Source: Lactarius indigo
Taxonomy: Eukaryota; Basidiomycota; Agaricomycetes; Russulales; Russulaceae
Assembly (NCBI GenBank): GCA_025766275.1
Contig: JAFKAC010000098.1
Coordinates: 141,470-205,469 of the forward strand
Length of the DNA: 64,000 bases
Direction: 5' to 3'
Below, in pieces: positions 10,155 to 22,136 of this stretch (position 1 is the first letter of the stretch; each line of letters opens with the position of its first letter). The notes beneath the pieces are model-generated. The model saw only the letters and a list, made by a program, of their open reading frames with translations. It had not been told where the DNA came from and did not search any database. The position numbers were made by a program, and so were the translations under genes.

Positions 10155-13100
10155 TCATTTGAGGTGATAGCGATCGATCCAATCAGATGGAAAGGCGTGA
10201 AGTTGGGCGTGGCGACATCGATCATCGAGAGACGCGATCTGAGCGACGTTGATAAAGTAGGAAGGAGGCAAGATGGTAACGCCAACATTGTCGTCGGTCT
10301 TGGGTGTAAGCGTTGGGTGTCGAGATAGCGAGTCCGCATGGAGGGTAGGGCCGGGTACATGTCGCAGTCGCAGATCGTAGTCGGCCAAGATATTGACGAG
10401 ACGAGCGACGCGGTGATTGATGTGTTGCGGGGAGCGATAGTGGAGAAGGTTGGCGTGATCGGTGAAGACAGTGACCGGATGGCGTGCTGCAACCAAAAGA
10501 TGGCGCCAATGTTCCAGGCCATGGACGAGCACGAGGAATTTGCGATCGTAAACGTCATAGTTTCGTTCCACGGGAGTAAAGGCTTGCGAAAAGTAACCTA
10601 CAGCCTGGTGCTTGTTGCGTGCGTTGGGTTGAGTCAGAATAGCCCCTATAGCGTATAGTGATGCATCCGTCTGAAGGGAGTAAGGGAGATCTGGATCGGG
10701 TTGTTTGAGCGCAGGTCGAGAGCAAGCCAATGTGAGGAGAGTGTCGAGTGCGGTGGTATGTTCCAAGGTCCAGGCAAACTGGACGTCCTTGCGAAGGAGT
10801 TGCGTAAGTGGCTGCGCTAGATGAGCGTAGCGCGGAATAAAGGGTCGTTGGTATCCTAAGACTCCCAGGATACTGCGTACTTGCTTTATTGTAGTCAGTT
10901 GTCGAGGCCAATCGTGCAGACCGGAGACTTTGTCTTGTCCCATACGAATGGTTCCCCCGGCGATTGACATGCCTAGATAGTCGATTTCGGTGCGCTCAAA
11001 TTCGCATTTCGAGAGTTTCAGAAAATAGCTCTCGTTGAGGAGAATCTGTAGAACGCTACCAACGATCATCCGATGTTGCTGAATATCGTGTGTGGTGGCG
11101 ATGAGTATGTCGTCCATATAGATGAATAGTTCGGCCAGGAATTGATTAAGCAGTGATCGAAATACGCGGTTCATGGCGCGTACAAAGGTAGCTGGCAAGT
11201 TGGTTAATCCGAAGTACATAACCATTGGTTCGAACAATCCTCGAGGTGTTTTTAACGCAGCCTTCCACTGATCGCTGTCTTTAATTCGAATATTGTTATA
11301 TCCCCAGCGAATGTCGAACTTGGTGAACAGTGTTTTGTCGGCTAGTCGATCTAGGATATTAGAAATTAGCGGGATCGGGTACATATCCCGGATGCTTATC
11401 TTGTTGAGGGGCTTGTAATCTTGTACGGGTCGCAACTTGCCGTCTTTTTTCTTTAAAGAGAAAAATGACGACGCGTACTGTGATTTCGACTCCCGAATGT
11501 ATCCCTTCTCTAGATGCTCGCGTAGGAACTCATCCAAGTGTTCCATTTCTTTGGCATTCAGTGGGTATATTTTACACTGAAGTGTCGGAGGTGCGTCCGG
11601 GAGTAAGGTGATCACGTGGTCATCCACCCGTTCGGGTGGGAAGCGCTTAGCGGCTTCCTCCAAGAAGATGGTGGTGTAGCGTTCGTATTGGGGTGGTAGG
11701 TTTTCAGCTCCGTTTGAACCAAACTTCTCTGCCATTTGTTGCACTATGGTATCGATAGTGTCTCGTCGTTCGAAGGTGAGTTGTCTGTTAGGTCCGAGTA
11801 GTTGGTTCATTGCCCAGTTGATGCAAGGATTAGTGTCTCTAAACCACGCGTGGCCTAAGATGATACGTGGGCGGCCCAACATGGTAACGTAGAGGTATGT
11901 GTCATACGAGTCCTGGCCCCAGGCAAGTTTGATCGAGCATGCCTCTGTGATGGTTCCCGATTGGTTCGGCGTTCCGTCAGCATTGTATGCCAGCCTAGCG
12001 GGTACCCTGGTTGTCGCCATTTGTAGTCGATGGACCAAGGCGGTATCGATGAAATTTTGCGAGGCTCCCGAGTCGAGCAATGCTGGTACTTCGTCTCCTC
12101 CTGCGGTTATAAGTTGGACGGTAAGTGTTGATCCATCGTCGGGTGAAAGAGCGTTGATCTCGGTCATACCCCCCTCGTCTAAGTCGTTGTCGTTGTCAAC
12201 TCCGACTTCTATAAGCATCTGGGATATCATTTGTCTCCGATTGGCGTTCGATAGGCCCAACATCCCGGAAATGAGTGTTTGTTTGTCCAGAGTTGGAGCA
12301 GGGTGTACTGGTGGCTGGGATACGGGGACCGTAGTGAGTTCATTAACTCGACTGGGATTCGTCTTTTTCTTCGGACAGTCTCGGGAAAGGTGTCCTGACT
12401 GTTTACAGCGGAAGCAGAGTCCCTCCTTCCGACACCGTTCCCATTCGGCCTGCTCTTGGGGGGTGTGTTGTCGAGGCGTAGACATATTAATGGCATCTAC
12501 GTCCATTGGTACTACATCGTTTCGTGTAGTGGGACGTGGCACCGTTGGTTTTGGGGGAGGTACAGCTCCTTTCCCAAGCGCGGCTACACAATTGGTGATG
12601 GTCCGAAACCGTTGGACTTCTTCCCTCGTGGCAATTTTCCAGTCGTCCATAGTGACTGGCATGGTTCCGCGTTTAAGACAGGTGACAAGTAACCCCCTTT
12701 TTAGACCTCGCCTGAAGAGGTCGACAGTGCCGATTGCCGTCATGTCCCATCCAGCGGCATCCGCGAGCTGTTCAAACCGAGCGATATATTCGTCAATCGT
12801 GTCGCCAACCATGGTCAGGGCTGTTAGTTTGGCATATGCGTTCTGTTTCCTAAGGGTGTCAGTCCAAGCGTTTTTGAAGTCGTCGATGAATTTGTTCCAC
12901 AAGCGTTCGTCGGTTTCTGCGATGGGATGAGTTGCATGATTTATTTTGGCGTCGAGTTTTCGGTCCTGTGTTTGGTTCCAATTTTCAACATCAGGGCCTC
13001 GAATCAGTGTGAGCGCGAGTGCGACCCTTTGGTACGGTGAGACCATCCTTTCGTTGGTACGGTTTACTCGTCGATATTGATTGAATTCATGGAGGAATTG

Positions 13101-13202
13101 AGCGCTTTTGGCTCGATTCCCGTCGAAGTAGGTGGGGGCTCCACCCTGGAGAGGTCCATTGGTCGTTGTTGAAGCGGGCGTACTACCGGATCCACTAGCC
13201 AT
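10155..13202 (-). CDS. GyA gag-protease-RT-RNase H
   Basis: 1015 codons from an ATG at 13202. A capsid-like region (to about residue 215) is followed by a zinc knuckle CFRCKQSGHLSRDC near 265. The aspartic protease LLDSGAS motif is near 376, the RT core has FIYMDD near 695, and RNase H follows (TDASLYAIGA, near 850, to DSLSRHP). Gag and pol are one frame here, unlike GyB and GyC. The frame ends at a TGA in place of a sense codon; pol resumes 6 codons later in the same frame. A CGA-to-TGA CpG transition would explain the stop. The true N-terminus lies further right, across another in-frame TGA at 13377. Confidence 0.92.
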   Translation of the reverse strand: MASGSGSTPASTTTNGPLQGGAPTYFDGNRAKSAQFLHEFNQYRRVNRTNERMVSPYQRVALALTLIRGPDVENWNQTQDRKLDAKINHATHPIAETDERLWNKFIDDFKNAWTDTLRKQNAYAKLTALTMVGDTIDEYIARFEQLADAAGWDMTAIGTVDLFRRGLKRGLLVTCLKRGTMPVTMDDWKIATREEVQRFRTITNCVAALGKGAVPPPKPTVPRPTTRNDVVPMDVDAINMSTPRQHTPQEQAEWERCRKEGLCFRCKQSGHLSRDCPKKKTNPSRVNELTTVPVSQPPVHPAPTLDKQTLISGMLGLSNANRRQMISQMLIEVGVDNDNDLDEGGMTEINALSPDDGSTLTVQLITAGGDEVPALLDSGASQNFIDTALVHRLQMATTRVPARLAYNADGTPNQSGTITEACSIKLAWGQDSYDTYLYVTMLGRPRIILGHAWFRDTNPCINWAMNQLLGPNRQLTFERRDTIDTIVQQMAEKFGSNGAENLPPQYERYTTIFLEEAAKRFPPERVDDHVITLLPDAPPTLQCKIYPLNAKEMEHLDEFLREHLEKGYIRESKSQYASSFFSLKKKDGKLRPVQDYKPLNKISIRDMYPIPLISNILDRLADKTLFTKFDIRWGYNNIRIKDSDQWKAALKTPRGLFEPMVMYFGLTNLPATFVRAMNRVFRSLLNQFLAELFIYMDDILIATTHDIQQHRMIVGSVLQILLNESYFLKLSKCEFERTEIDYLGMSIAGGTIRMGQDKVSGLHDWPRQLTTIKQVRSILGVLGYQRPFIPRYAHLAQPLTQLLRKDVQFAWTLEHTTALDTLLTLACSRPALKQPDPDLPYSLQTDASLYAIGAILTQPNARNKHQAVGYFSQAFTPVERNYDVYDRKFLVLVHGLEHWRHLLVAARHPVTVFTDHANLLHYRSPQHINHRVARLVNILADYDLRLRHVPGPTLHADSLSRHPTLTPKTDDNVGVTILPPSYFINVAQIASLDDRCRHAQLHAFPSDWIDRYHLK

Positions 13203-13716
13203 TGGTATAGGTGGGATGACGGCGGGGAACGGTAAGGGCGTGAACGGTGGTGGTTGTTGTGGTGAGTGTCGTTTCCCTTTTCGTTTTAATGAGGCAACGG
13301 CTAATCGATGAGTATTCCAGTCATACTCGGGGATTTGTTGAGTGTTAGCTCTGACGCGTAGTCCCCAATCGTGTGGTCATTCGACTCGAGTGCTGTTATA
13401 TGTCGCCCAGCCCAGGTAGTCTAGCAGTACTTCGTACCACGCGTTTTCGTTTTCGAAATATTCAATGTCAAGGCTCGGGTCGGGTGTGCGATCGAGTGTG
13501 TAACCTCTATGGTGTTCCCACACAAGGGCCTTTACTGCAAGGTCGTTGAGGTTCGGAGTCGTGCGTCTGAGCACCAGTCGTTTTTCGGTGCTGTTGTTTG
13601 GGTCGTTGGCGGGTTCGATATACGCGAATGACCCGTCTGGAGTATCAGCCAGTTTCGTTCGTGTGTGACTCTTTATGCGCCGAGTCGCCTAGCGGAAGAT
13701 GTGGGGTCTACTCTTA
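13203..13716 (-). pseudogene. GyA leader and N-terminal gag segment broken by TGA
   Basis: The frame upstream of the ATG at 13202 stays open to a TAG near 13690 except for a TGA at 13377-13379. The encoded segment (TPDPSLDIEYFENENAWYEV, among others) resembles the N-terminal gag domain of GyB and GyC in position and style. There is no ATG in it. The ATG at 13202 may therefore be internal to the original protein, or a secondary start. Confidence 0.6.
13706..13715 (-). promoter_or_regulatory. GyA self-primer binding site
   Basis: On the coding strand, one base after the 5' LTR, is AAGAGTAGAC. Its complement GTCTACTCTT lies in the LTR (13847-13856 on the plus strand) about 35 bp after a TATATAAG box, where transcription should start. 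This 10-nt match is the layout of Tf1/sushi self-priming. No TGG-type tRNA primer site is present at the LTR edge. Confidence 0.65.
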
Positions 13717-14059
13717 TGTCACGGTACCAGGTGACCGTCCGTGACGTGAACGTGGGCGAGGACTCGTGTTTTTACACAAGTGGAAGATGCTGACTTGGAG
13801 CACTCAGAGAGCACGCAAGTGAGAGGGAACAAACTGGATTCAAACAAAGAGTAGACAAGGTATGTACTACTCTGTAGCTACATCTTATATACTCATACAT
13901 ACTGTTGTTTTTCAGGACTGTTTTCTGGTACTTTCTCAAGCTCCAAGTGAGCTGGCAGGACTACATGATATGTGGCATAACCGCTGGCAAAGAATCATAC
14001 TGCTGGCAATCGATCGTTGACGTGTCAACCCGTGACCGTGATGTCACGTGGGCGTGACA
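13717..14059 (-). repeat. GyA 5' LTR
   Basis: 343 bp, same termini as the left copy. It carries an extra copy of GCTGGCA-flanked sequence near 13982-14003 and several substitutions, some of them CpG transitions. It drives the minus-strand element. Confidence 0.95.
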
Positions 14060-14291
14060 GTGTTGGTCAGTAAGGACACAGTAGTCCTCATGTGCTATGA
14101 AGGCACAATTATTGTGTGGAAGGTGGGGAGTGGCATACTGTAATGCTGTCATGGCGTTAGCTTGACTTGAGCTTGGATGAAGGCAATCACTCAGCTAGGC
14201 ATGTCCTGGGACATATGGCACAAAGGCAACTTCTAGACACTTGCAAGTGCTAGACAGCAGAAGACCTCCTAGATACTTAGGCAGGTCGAAG

Positions 14292-14799
14292 TGTTACGGT
14301 ACGGACCTAATGACTCATTACATACGACTCATGACCGGTTATGACTACGGTCCGGTATTGATATTAGTCATGGACTCTTACTTCGCATCAGTCAGCATAG
14401 TAGTTCGCATGTGATTGTGACTCATGTATGACTCATTCCTAGGATAGCTGTACTAGGGTTCGAGCTAGTTATGCTACTGGTTACCTACTGTTTCTAGCGG
14501 CGCTTTAAAGCCCGCATGTATTTGTATAAGTAGTCGTCTCGGAAGACCAAGAGTCCCCATCTTGGTCTTCTTCAATCCACCACTTGACTCATCTTTTGTC
14601 TGCCTTAGTCTTGGACTAAGTGTGCCTCCGCTGCTATCCACCAAGGGATAGTACTTCTTCATTTTCGCTACAGTGTGTGCCAGTGTGCCCCTGTTTAGTG
14701 CGCGTTGGGTTGACACGTGATCCCCATTCGCCGAGCTTTCGCTAAGTCGATTACGCCTGTCCAGAGTCCAAGTCGGACTAACGCCGGTGGAGCGTAACA
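14292..14799 (+). mobile_element. Solo LTR, family I
   Basis: 508-bp family I LTR (TGTTACGG...GCGTAACA) flanked by CGAAG at 14287-14291 and 14800-14804. It keeps the TGACTCAT motifs, TATA-like GTATAAG and the TSS hairpin. The short flanks (14165-14286 and 14805-14892) hold no gene; the right one has another fragment of the GACCAAGAT hairpin. Confidence 0.9.
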
Positions 14800-14892
14800 C
14801 GAAGGTTGATTTGAATAGAAGAAAATGGAAGACAAGTGATGGTTGAAGAAGACCAAGATGGCATATCTTGGTCTTTGCATACTAGCCTATAT

Positions 14893-15309
14893 TGTCACGC
14901 CACTGCTGGGGCGTGCGTCTGGTCTGTAACAGGTCCAGCCTTAGGCCAGGGATACTGAGTTGGTCCGCTACTGAGTAGGATGGCACCTAAGTCTGTGGAT
15001 GTTCCTTGATACAGCTCAAGGCAACAAAGCTTTAGAGAGGAGGATTGTGGCAGAGTTTTGAGAGGAAAATGCTAAGGGACTAGACAGTATATTGATGAAG
15101 CCAGAGCTAAGGAAATACAGGGTGTACTATGGGGTTTATATAGCTAGTGTCCAGGGATGCCAGCAGGGTGATATGATGCCAGCAAAGCAAATGCCAGCAA
15201 AGCAAATGCCAGCAAAGCAAATGCCAGCAAAACAACTGCCAGTGGAATGAAGAAGTGAGGAAAGGTAGAAAGGAAGGAAAGATAGGAAAAATAGGGGGCA
15301 TTCATGACA
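14893..15309 (-). repeat. GyG 3' LTR
   Basis: Starts TGTCACGCC and ends TTCATGACA, and lies directly downstream of the minus-strand GyG pol remnant. It includes four copies of a short AGCAAA(A/T)GCC-like tandem repeat near 15175-15240. Its boundary is supported by the related solo LTR at 4819-6550, which has a target duplication. The partner 5' LTR is missing. Confidence 0.65.
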
Positions 15310-18300
15310 TTACCCCCATTCTAAATTGAACAGTGTCCAGATGCATGTCATGAAATGCTTGTATGAGGTCAGGGGCATGGATGTTACCGTAGGGCTCCCA
15401 AGTATTGTCCACATCAGGATATCCTTTCCATTTGATGAGGTACTGAAGCTGGCGGCATCATCTGCGTGAGTCACGAATTTCTTCGACCTCGTACTCTTCT
15501 ATCCCATCAATAAGATCAGGGGCTGGTCACAAGAAGTTTGGGCCATGCTCGGTGGTTTTGTGATAAGGGAGAAGAAGAGATGCATGGAAGACATTATGGA
15601 TCTTCCATGTCGGTGGGAGTGCCAGCTGGTAGACAATGTGAGAGATGACTTTAGTGATGGGGAATGGGCCATAACACTTTGGGGCTAGCTTGGCAGTAGG
15701 GTGTGATGTGGTGAGGTTCTTAGCTTCTAGCCAGACAAGGTCGCCTTCCTTGTATGGGGTGAAGGAAGAAGGAGCTTTAATGGCCATCTCCTGGGCTGCT
15801 TTGATGCCCTGCTGTGCCAACATTCGTATATCTGAGATTGCTGTGAGGCGCTTGCTGACAGATGGGGCAGCATGATTGGTAAGATGGGTGCCAGGAGTGC
15901 GAGGAGTGTGGCCCATAAGGAGGTTGAATGGAGTGTGACATGTAGTGGTGTTTGGCCAGCTGTTGTGTGCGAACTGGGCTGATAGGAGCCAATCTACCCA
16001 GTCTGTCTGTCGTCCATTGCAGAAGAAGCATAAGTACTGTTCCAACCACTGGTTAGATCGCTCGGATTGGCTGTCCATCTGTGGGTGATAAGCCATTGAG
16101 ATATTCTGCGTGATACCTAGAGACTTGCAGAGTTGCTGAGAGGAGGCGGAGGCAAAGCAAGGATCTCTATCAGTGATAATGCGAGTGGGTAGTCCGAAGT
16201 GGGGATAGACATGTTAGTGATAAAGTGCTGCCACCCCAGGGCCATTAATCGATTCTTTGCAGGGGATAAACAGTGTTCCCTTGGTACAATCATGGTCAGT
16301 GATTGTTAAAATAGAATTGAACCCATGGGAGAGGGGGAGCTTAGTAATGAAGTCCATCATTACTGTTTCAAATGGTTGCACTGAGGGGTTGGTGGCAATG
16401 GGAAAGGGTGGGGGCCAAGGTTGATGGGAGACAGCTTTGTTTGCCTGGCAAGTGGCGCAGCCCTTAACGTAGGCTATAATGGTGTTTTGCATCCCTGGCC
16501 ACCAGTAGTCACGTGAAATGAGGGCATGAGTGTTGGCAATTCCTGGGTGGCCAGTGCTAGGGGAATCATGATAGAGGGAAATTACCCCCCTCCAAAGATC
16601 GGGGTCTTCCATAACCACAAGGCAGGCACTGTGCCACCAGGAGCCATCAGAGAAGGAGAGGTCGTAAACATCCTTCCAGCACAGGATAGTGGGCAGGTGT
16701 GACAGTTGTAGGGCATGGACATTCTGTTCAAGTGAGGAAAGCTGAGTGGCCTGGATGAAGAGCTGCGCAGGGAGGATGGTGATGTCCTGGTTGTCAGTAG
16801 AGCCATCATCATGGTCAGGTCGTCAAGAGAGAGCATCAGCACAGTTAACAGTGCCAGGTTTATGAACAAGCTTTAGATTATACTCGCCAAGTAAGGGGAT
16901 GTAATGGGCAACACACTGGTTGATTTTATGGGGTTGCTTGTAGTATTGGAGGTTTGCATGATCAGTATAGATGGTGACAGGATATGGGGAGCCGAGGAGG
17001 AAGTGACGCCACTCTTTAAGGGTGGTGATGACTGCAAGTAATTCACGGTTGTGGATGTCATAGTTGCACTCTGCCTCATTGAATGTCTTCTAGTGGTATG
17101 CGACTGGATGGAGTTCGTTGTTGGTGTCACGCTGGTACAGAATGCCACCAGTGGCGAAGGTGGAGGTGTCAACTTCAACTTCAAAGGGAGCACTTAGGTC
17201 AGGCTGCCAGAGAACTGGAGTGCTGGTGAGAATGTTAACAAGCTTATCAATGGCAGCAGTGCATTCAGGTGTCCGGACAAAGGGGCAGTCCTTCTTTAGG
17301 AGATTAGTGAGTGGTTGGGCGATGTTGGTGAAGCCAGGGATGAAGGGTCATTGGTATCCAAAGACTCCTAGGGTGCTGCGTACTTGTTTGACTGTTTTAA
17401 GAGTGCAAGGCCAGTCTCTGAGTCCAGCAAGCTTGGTAGGATCGGCTTCAATTTTGTCACCTTCAGAGATGAGCCCCAGATATTCCACTCTCTGTGTTTC
17501 AAAGGTGCACTTTTCTGGTTTAAGGAAAAGGCTTTCTCATTCCAATATATCCAACACTTCATGGACAATGGTGCAGTGAAGAGAGAGGTCATCTGGGGTG
17601 GCGATAAGAATATCATCCATGTAATCGAAGACGTAACAGCAGCTCTCTGCCTTCAGCTGGGTATGCAGGATAGTGTCCATCATAGCCTGGAAGGTAGAGG
17701 GAGAATTAGTTAACCCAAAGAACATGACGCAGGGTTCAAATAGTCCTTCTTCTGTTTTGAAGGCTGCTTTCCATTTGTCACCCACCTTGATTTGCATGTT
17801 ATTATATCCCCACCTGATGTTGAACTTAGTGTAGAGGCGGCTGCCTCTAAGACCTTCTGTGAGGGTCTTAATAAGGGGGAGGGGGTAGGTGTTGCAGATA
17901 GTGTGCTGGTTCAGGCATCGGTAGTCCTGGACTGGTTGTAATTTCCCATCCTTTTTCTTAATAAAGAAAAAGGGGCTGGCATAAGGGGAGTGTGATGGAC
18001 AGATATATTGCTTTGCCAAGTGTTCATCCAAAAAGTTTTGTAATGCCCCACATTCATCCTTAGTCAGGGGATACACTTTACAGTCAAGGGTGGCAGGCAC
18101 ATCTGGGGCGAGTTTGATTGCATGATCCCAGTCACATGATGGTGGGAAGCATTGGGATTCCACTTCGGAAAATACCATGATGTGGCGGCGGTACTCGGTG
18201 GGGATTGAATCCTCAGTCAGTTTTGCTTTGTCTTTGTTCACCTCGATGGCCCATTGCTGTGCCATGTTTGTGCCTCAAATCATCTCTCCACTTGGTATTC

Positions 18301-18765
18301 TAATGTGTAGTTTGTCTCCAGCTTCCCAGGGATCGATGGCATCAACAAGCAATTGCCACTCATTGAAAGTGGTGGCCCAGACGAGTAGGTAAGGTAATAG
18401 TGCTTGGTGCCGACTTGTTTTTGTTGCAGGGTTTGTCTCTGGTGTCTGTTTGTCAATTGGCTCCACTCCAGGGTTACAGTGTTCGTTCTAGGTCACAAAT
18501 GTGTCTCCCCCATTGGGGGCTTCGACTTGGATTGTGGTAGATCTGCGCACTGTGGGTACGAGGAGGGTAGAGAGGTGAAGAGGGTCTGGGGTGAGTATTC
18601 CCTTTTTCAAATTGATTTGTGATTTGAACTGCTGAAGCCAAGGGTATCCTAGTAGAATATTGTTGTTGCCAGTTCTGTGACATAGAATCATTGTGTTATT
18701 TGTTTTGTCCTGAGTTGTACCTTCAATGGAACATATTTTTCGATTCGTTAATATGCCCAGCACAC
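15310..18765 (-). pseudogene. GyG: broken Ty3/gypsy pol, 5' truncated
   Basis: Minus-strand pol in several frames. Protease-like fragments lie at 18488-18763 (ILLGYPWLQQF). RT is at 17537-18265 with YASPFFFIKKKDGK, NIRWGYNN and YMDDILIA, followed by RNase H pieces at 16580-17540. The integrase HHCC and core start are at 16214-16618 (HPG, CATCQANK) and the integrase end at 15527-16096 (DSQSERSNQWLEQYL). A chromodomain trace with YLIKWKGYPD is near 15430-15470. Frame changes and stops separate these blocks, and gag and the 5' LTR are absent beyond 18770. A dead copy of a fourth family. Confidence 0.85.
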
Positions 18766-18769
18766 AGCT

Positions 18770-21095
18770 GGCCAGCCAATATTGGGCACTTTTCTGTATC
18801 GCTCTGGCGGCTGACTTTCCTGCACTTCAGCTGATCTCAGGCATGAGCCCATTCCTTTCCTTTCACTTTGCGACCTCACTTGGTTGCCCTCTAGGGTCTA
18901 CTTTATATTTAGATCAATACCTCTGTCTCCATGTATATAAACATCCTGTAACTACTCCTTTCCAACCAGTTAATCTTAGTCCACTTTCCCTCAGAGCTTA
19001 GAGCTCTGAGGGTCCCAGTTCCCTTCGCTCACCATGTTCCCCTAAGTGCCGCACCATCATGCACCCTTCGGCGCTTTAGAGCGACGTTTCCCCCGAATCA
19101 GCCGACTGCTGTACAAAGTAGTGAGTCCCACGAAGGCCTGCACAATTAGCAACGCAGCTTCACACCTCCCTGAACCCAGGGTAGCTCAGGTTGTTTCAGG
19201 CAGTGTCCTGATGTGTAGAGACAACCTAGCTCATCATTCTGGTGGCCAACATGGGGAGGTAGAAGCAACTTGCATTTGTAGGCCTCAAGGAGCAATCACA
19301 ACCATGTTTTCAGCCCACAACAGCCATCTTCCCTTGCATTGCTTGTCTGGCAGATTCCAGCCGATCTGCACAACCACCTTGGCTGACATTCATTACACTT
19401 AGCAACAGGATAGCGAACCCCCAATCGATTACCTTTCCAATAATACCAAATCCTTCAACTGCAGTACCGGAACAAGCCAACTCACAGCTGATTGCACAAC
19501 AACAATCTTGGTATACAACTTCACAAGCACCAACAGCATCACGGACACTGTCAACACCCCCTCTGAGTCAAGCACGAGTGACTCAACCAATGCCTTGTAT
19601 GACATCTTCCCCCCTGTTAGCGACTTGCACATTATCACCCTCACCCCAAGCCCAGTCCATGCCATCTCGAATGACTGCATCCCTCATCCCCATACCCTAC
19701 AACACTTCCCATGCCCACATCATTGCCTGTAGTCTCTGCAACCCCAAGTCAAGTGCTAGCGACTCAACCGATGCCCTGTGTGGCATCCTCTCAAACATCA
19801 GCAATGCACATGCTATCGCTGTCATCCCCAGTCCCTCCAGCGACTCCACTTGCATTTCTTATTCTCCTAGCATCCTTGGCAGAATTCCTGATTCAATGAG
19901 CATCATTCCCTTCAGCACATGTCTTAGTGGCCCTGAGCGGCCCCAGTTGTGAGTCACCCATGTGATCAGAAGTCAGCCACAATGGCCACAAAATCATGTT
20001 ATCGCTCCAATTTCACTCCACCTCGTATGTCAACTCGAATGAGTGCAACACATATTTCCAATGTACTTCCTTGTTTCTAAAGATTCCGAACTTCACCTCT
20101 GGTGACCTGTGCAATGACAAGCAATCTCTTTCAGTCTATGATGATCACTGGACTCCATCCCCGGGCTGTCTTTGTTATCACCAGAATCTAGTCATTTTCA
20201 GTCACCTCAGTCTTCCACTGCACCCATTTCGCCCTGTCCTTTGATCCCATCTTCATCTTTGATTCTTTCCACTTTCCATCTCTCCAATTCTCACTTTAAA
20301 CTCACACTTTGGCAGTCTCATCTTCCCATATTCTGTACTAGTTGTAGTGTTGAAGATTTCCACCTTGTCAACATTACTGCTCCATCAATATCGGATCTCT
20401 CCCATCTACTTTCAGATTACACTTCTCTATTTTGGTGTTCCCTTGTTTTCTCCCTTCAATGCCCTTCCTTCCCTTTTGATTTCACCTTCGATCCCAATCC
20501 CACTCCAGCCTGAATCTCCAAACTTGCACATTTGCTCTCCAGTTTGATCACTTCATCTTCACTCACCACAACAACCTTGCAGCAACCCTTTCCACTCCAA
20601 ATCTCACACCCCCTCCCATTTTTGTTTGTAGATCACTGCACATATGCACCAACAGGATGTAGTAGGACAACAATGACAACCCTTATGTGCCACGCATCAG
20701 ACCGGCAGCAATGCCATCACCTCACTCAGAGCCTAGTGTATGACTGCCAGCACGCTCTGATGGATCTCCATGGATTTCATTCACGCGAATGGCCCCTTTT
20801 CTGGCAATCCCTTGTCAACATTTTGGCAATCCCACCCCACAACACCAGACCCTCAACTTTCCCCTTCGTCTTTGCTCACGGCCTCAGAATCTCAGCTCAC
20901 ACAAGCACATTTGGCGATGCACAATTAGCCTGAGCCCACACCTGCATTGTCAACCATGTTGCTACCCTTGGTCTCCCCTACCCCCTGGCTCCTCTGTCAT
21001 TATCAGTGTCCCTCCCAGCATCAGCAATTCAATTACTATCATCCCCTCCCTGCGTTTTCCGGCCCCGTGTGGCCAGGCGATTTTACGGCCCTGTA
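18770..21095. other. Unassigned spacer, Ser/Thr/Pro-rich frames only
   Basis: No recognised domain on either strand. Near 18900-19030 there is a TATATAAACA box followed by a palindromic CCCTCAGAGCTTAGAGCTCTGAGGG, which could be part of a decayed LTR. From 19400 to 20950 the plus strand is C/T-rich with long but low-complexity frames. These look like eroded non-coding or transposon sequence. Confidence 0.3.
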
Positions 21096-21743
21096 TTAAG
21101 CATAGGGAAGGAGGGGCTTGCTGGCCATGGGAATGGCGGTGGGCACTAGTGGCTCATTGAGAGGGTTACTGAGAATGTCATAACTGCCAAAGGCCTGCAA
21201 CAGCAGAGAGAGACACTCATAATCAGCAGGGGAGGCAGGGTTGGTGCACATGGCAACAGCAGGGTTGTCAGACATGACCTGGACAAGGTAAGAGTACTCC
21301 TTGTCATGGAGAGCACAGAAGGCCAGGCAGAGGTCGTCCAAAGGAGCCAAGTAGTGAGTGCCACTGACTTCCAGAGCAACCTCCTGAGTGAGACCTTTGG
21401 TGAACAGTTGGTGTGAGCAGGCCATGGCAGCAGCCATACACTTGGAGGAGACATTCAGCAAAGACCCTACTGGGGCAGGGAACAATTCCCAGAAACACTT
21501 GGTGATTGACTGGAGTCAAGGGCTGGTGTCAGGTCCCACTGTATTGTCTTTGACAAGTGCCAGGAAAATGTCTATAGACGCTGTGGCAGCACTGATCTGG
21601 GCAACACAAGTGTCACCCTGGGTCTTGGCAAATGGCACAAGCAGACCTTGGACAGTCATCAGCAAATAAACCTTAGCACATTTGGTGACACATTTGGTAG
21701 AGGTCTCCTCACTTGTAACGTTGTCACGATGTGTCACGATCAC
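21096..21743 (-). pseudogene. Unrecognised coding relic
   Basis: Two minus-strand blocks, 21743-21516 and 21519-21096, read as one protein in two frames joined near 21517. The composition is non-repetitive and protein-like (for example YLAPLDDLCLAFCALHDKEY). I recognise no family. It is cut on one side by the GyE LTR and fades out near 21096. It could be a host gene fragment or part of an unknown element. Confidence 0.35.
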
Positions 21744-22136
21744 GTGACATCGTCACATCACGTCACGTAACGTCCGCGTTCAAGATCTGACCCTCGAAAG
21801 TCTTACAGAAGTTGTGTATCACTCAGAGCACGCCTTATGGTGCTAAGATTCTGAATCATCTACGTAGCAATCGATAGTGACGTGGCTTACAGATAACAGT
21901 CCCTGAAAACCCCAGTATGTACGAGTATAAGATGTAGTTCATTGAGTAGCACAAACCTTGTCTACTCTTAGTTCTCGAATACCGAGTCTGTTGATCATCG
22001 AACCCTCTTGCTTGTGAACTCCCAGAGTGACACAGGAACCCCCGAAACTCGACTTACTTCAAGGAAGTAAGTCTCGACTCTACCCGCATGTCGAGCTTGG
22101 CTCCACGAAACCATACAGTCCCTCGGAACCATAACA
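21732..22136 (+). repeat. GyE 5' LTR (family III relic)
   Basis: Begins TGTCACGATCACGTGACATC and ends ACCATAACA. It shares with the GyA LTR the block CAGTCC..TGAAAA...CAGTATGTA.GAGTAT and CCTTGTCTACTCTT. After its end, at 22138-22147, is AAGAGTAGAC, complementary to GTCTACTCTT at 21960-21969, so the family III self-priming layout is kept. The left edge is uncertain by about 10-18 bp because TGTCACGAT is duplicated. Confidence 0.7.

Larger units (their letters stand above)
6949..14059 (-). mobile_element. GyA: complete Ty3/gypsy chromodomain retrotransposon (family III)
   Basis: LTRs lie at 6949-7272 and 13717-14059, each TGTCACG...CGTGACA, with the 5-bp target duplication GTGTT at 6944-6948 and 14060-14064. 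The coding strand is minus, so the 5' LTR is on the right. Between them is one long gag-pol frame broken by in-frame TGA codons at 13377 and 10155. The element lies inside relic GyF. The two LTRs differ by a 19-20 bp insertion and several substitutions, so this insertion is older than GyB. Confidence 0.95.

Noticed and set aside
11899..12930. 343-codon plus-strand frame
   Set aside because: Lies antisense to GyA gag-protease, has no domain, and reflects the codon pattern of the real gene.
10155..13379. In-frame TGA codons in GyA as deliberate recoding or selenocysteine
   Set aside because: Other families use -1 shifts at the gag end, not TGA inside pol; both codons are explained by CGA to TGA decay, and no recoding element was seen.
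18770..21095. Several 60-130 codon plus-strand frames
   Set aside because: Low-complexity Ser/Thr/Pro content, no start context, no splice structure, no family resemblance.
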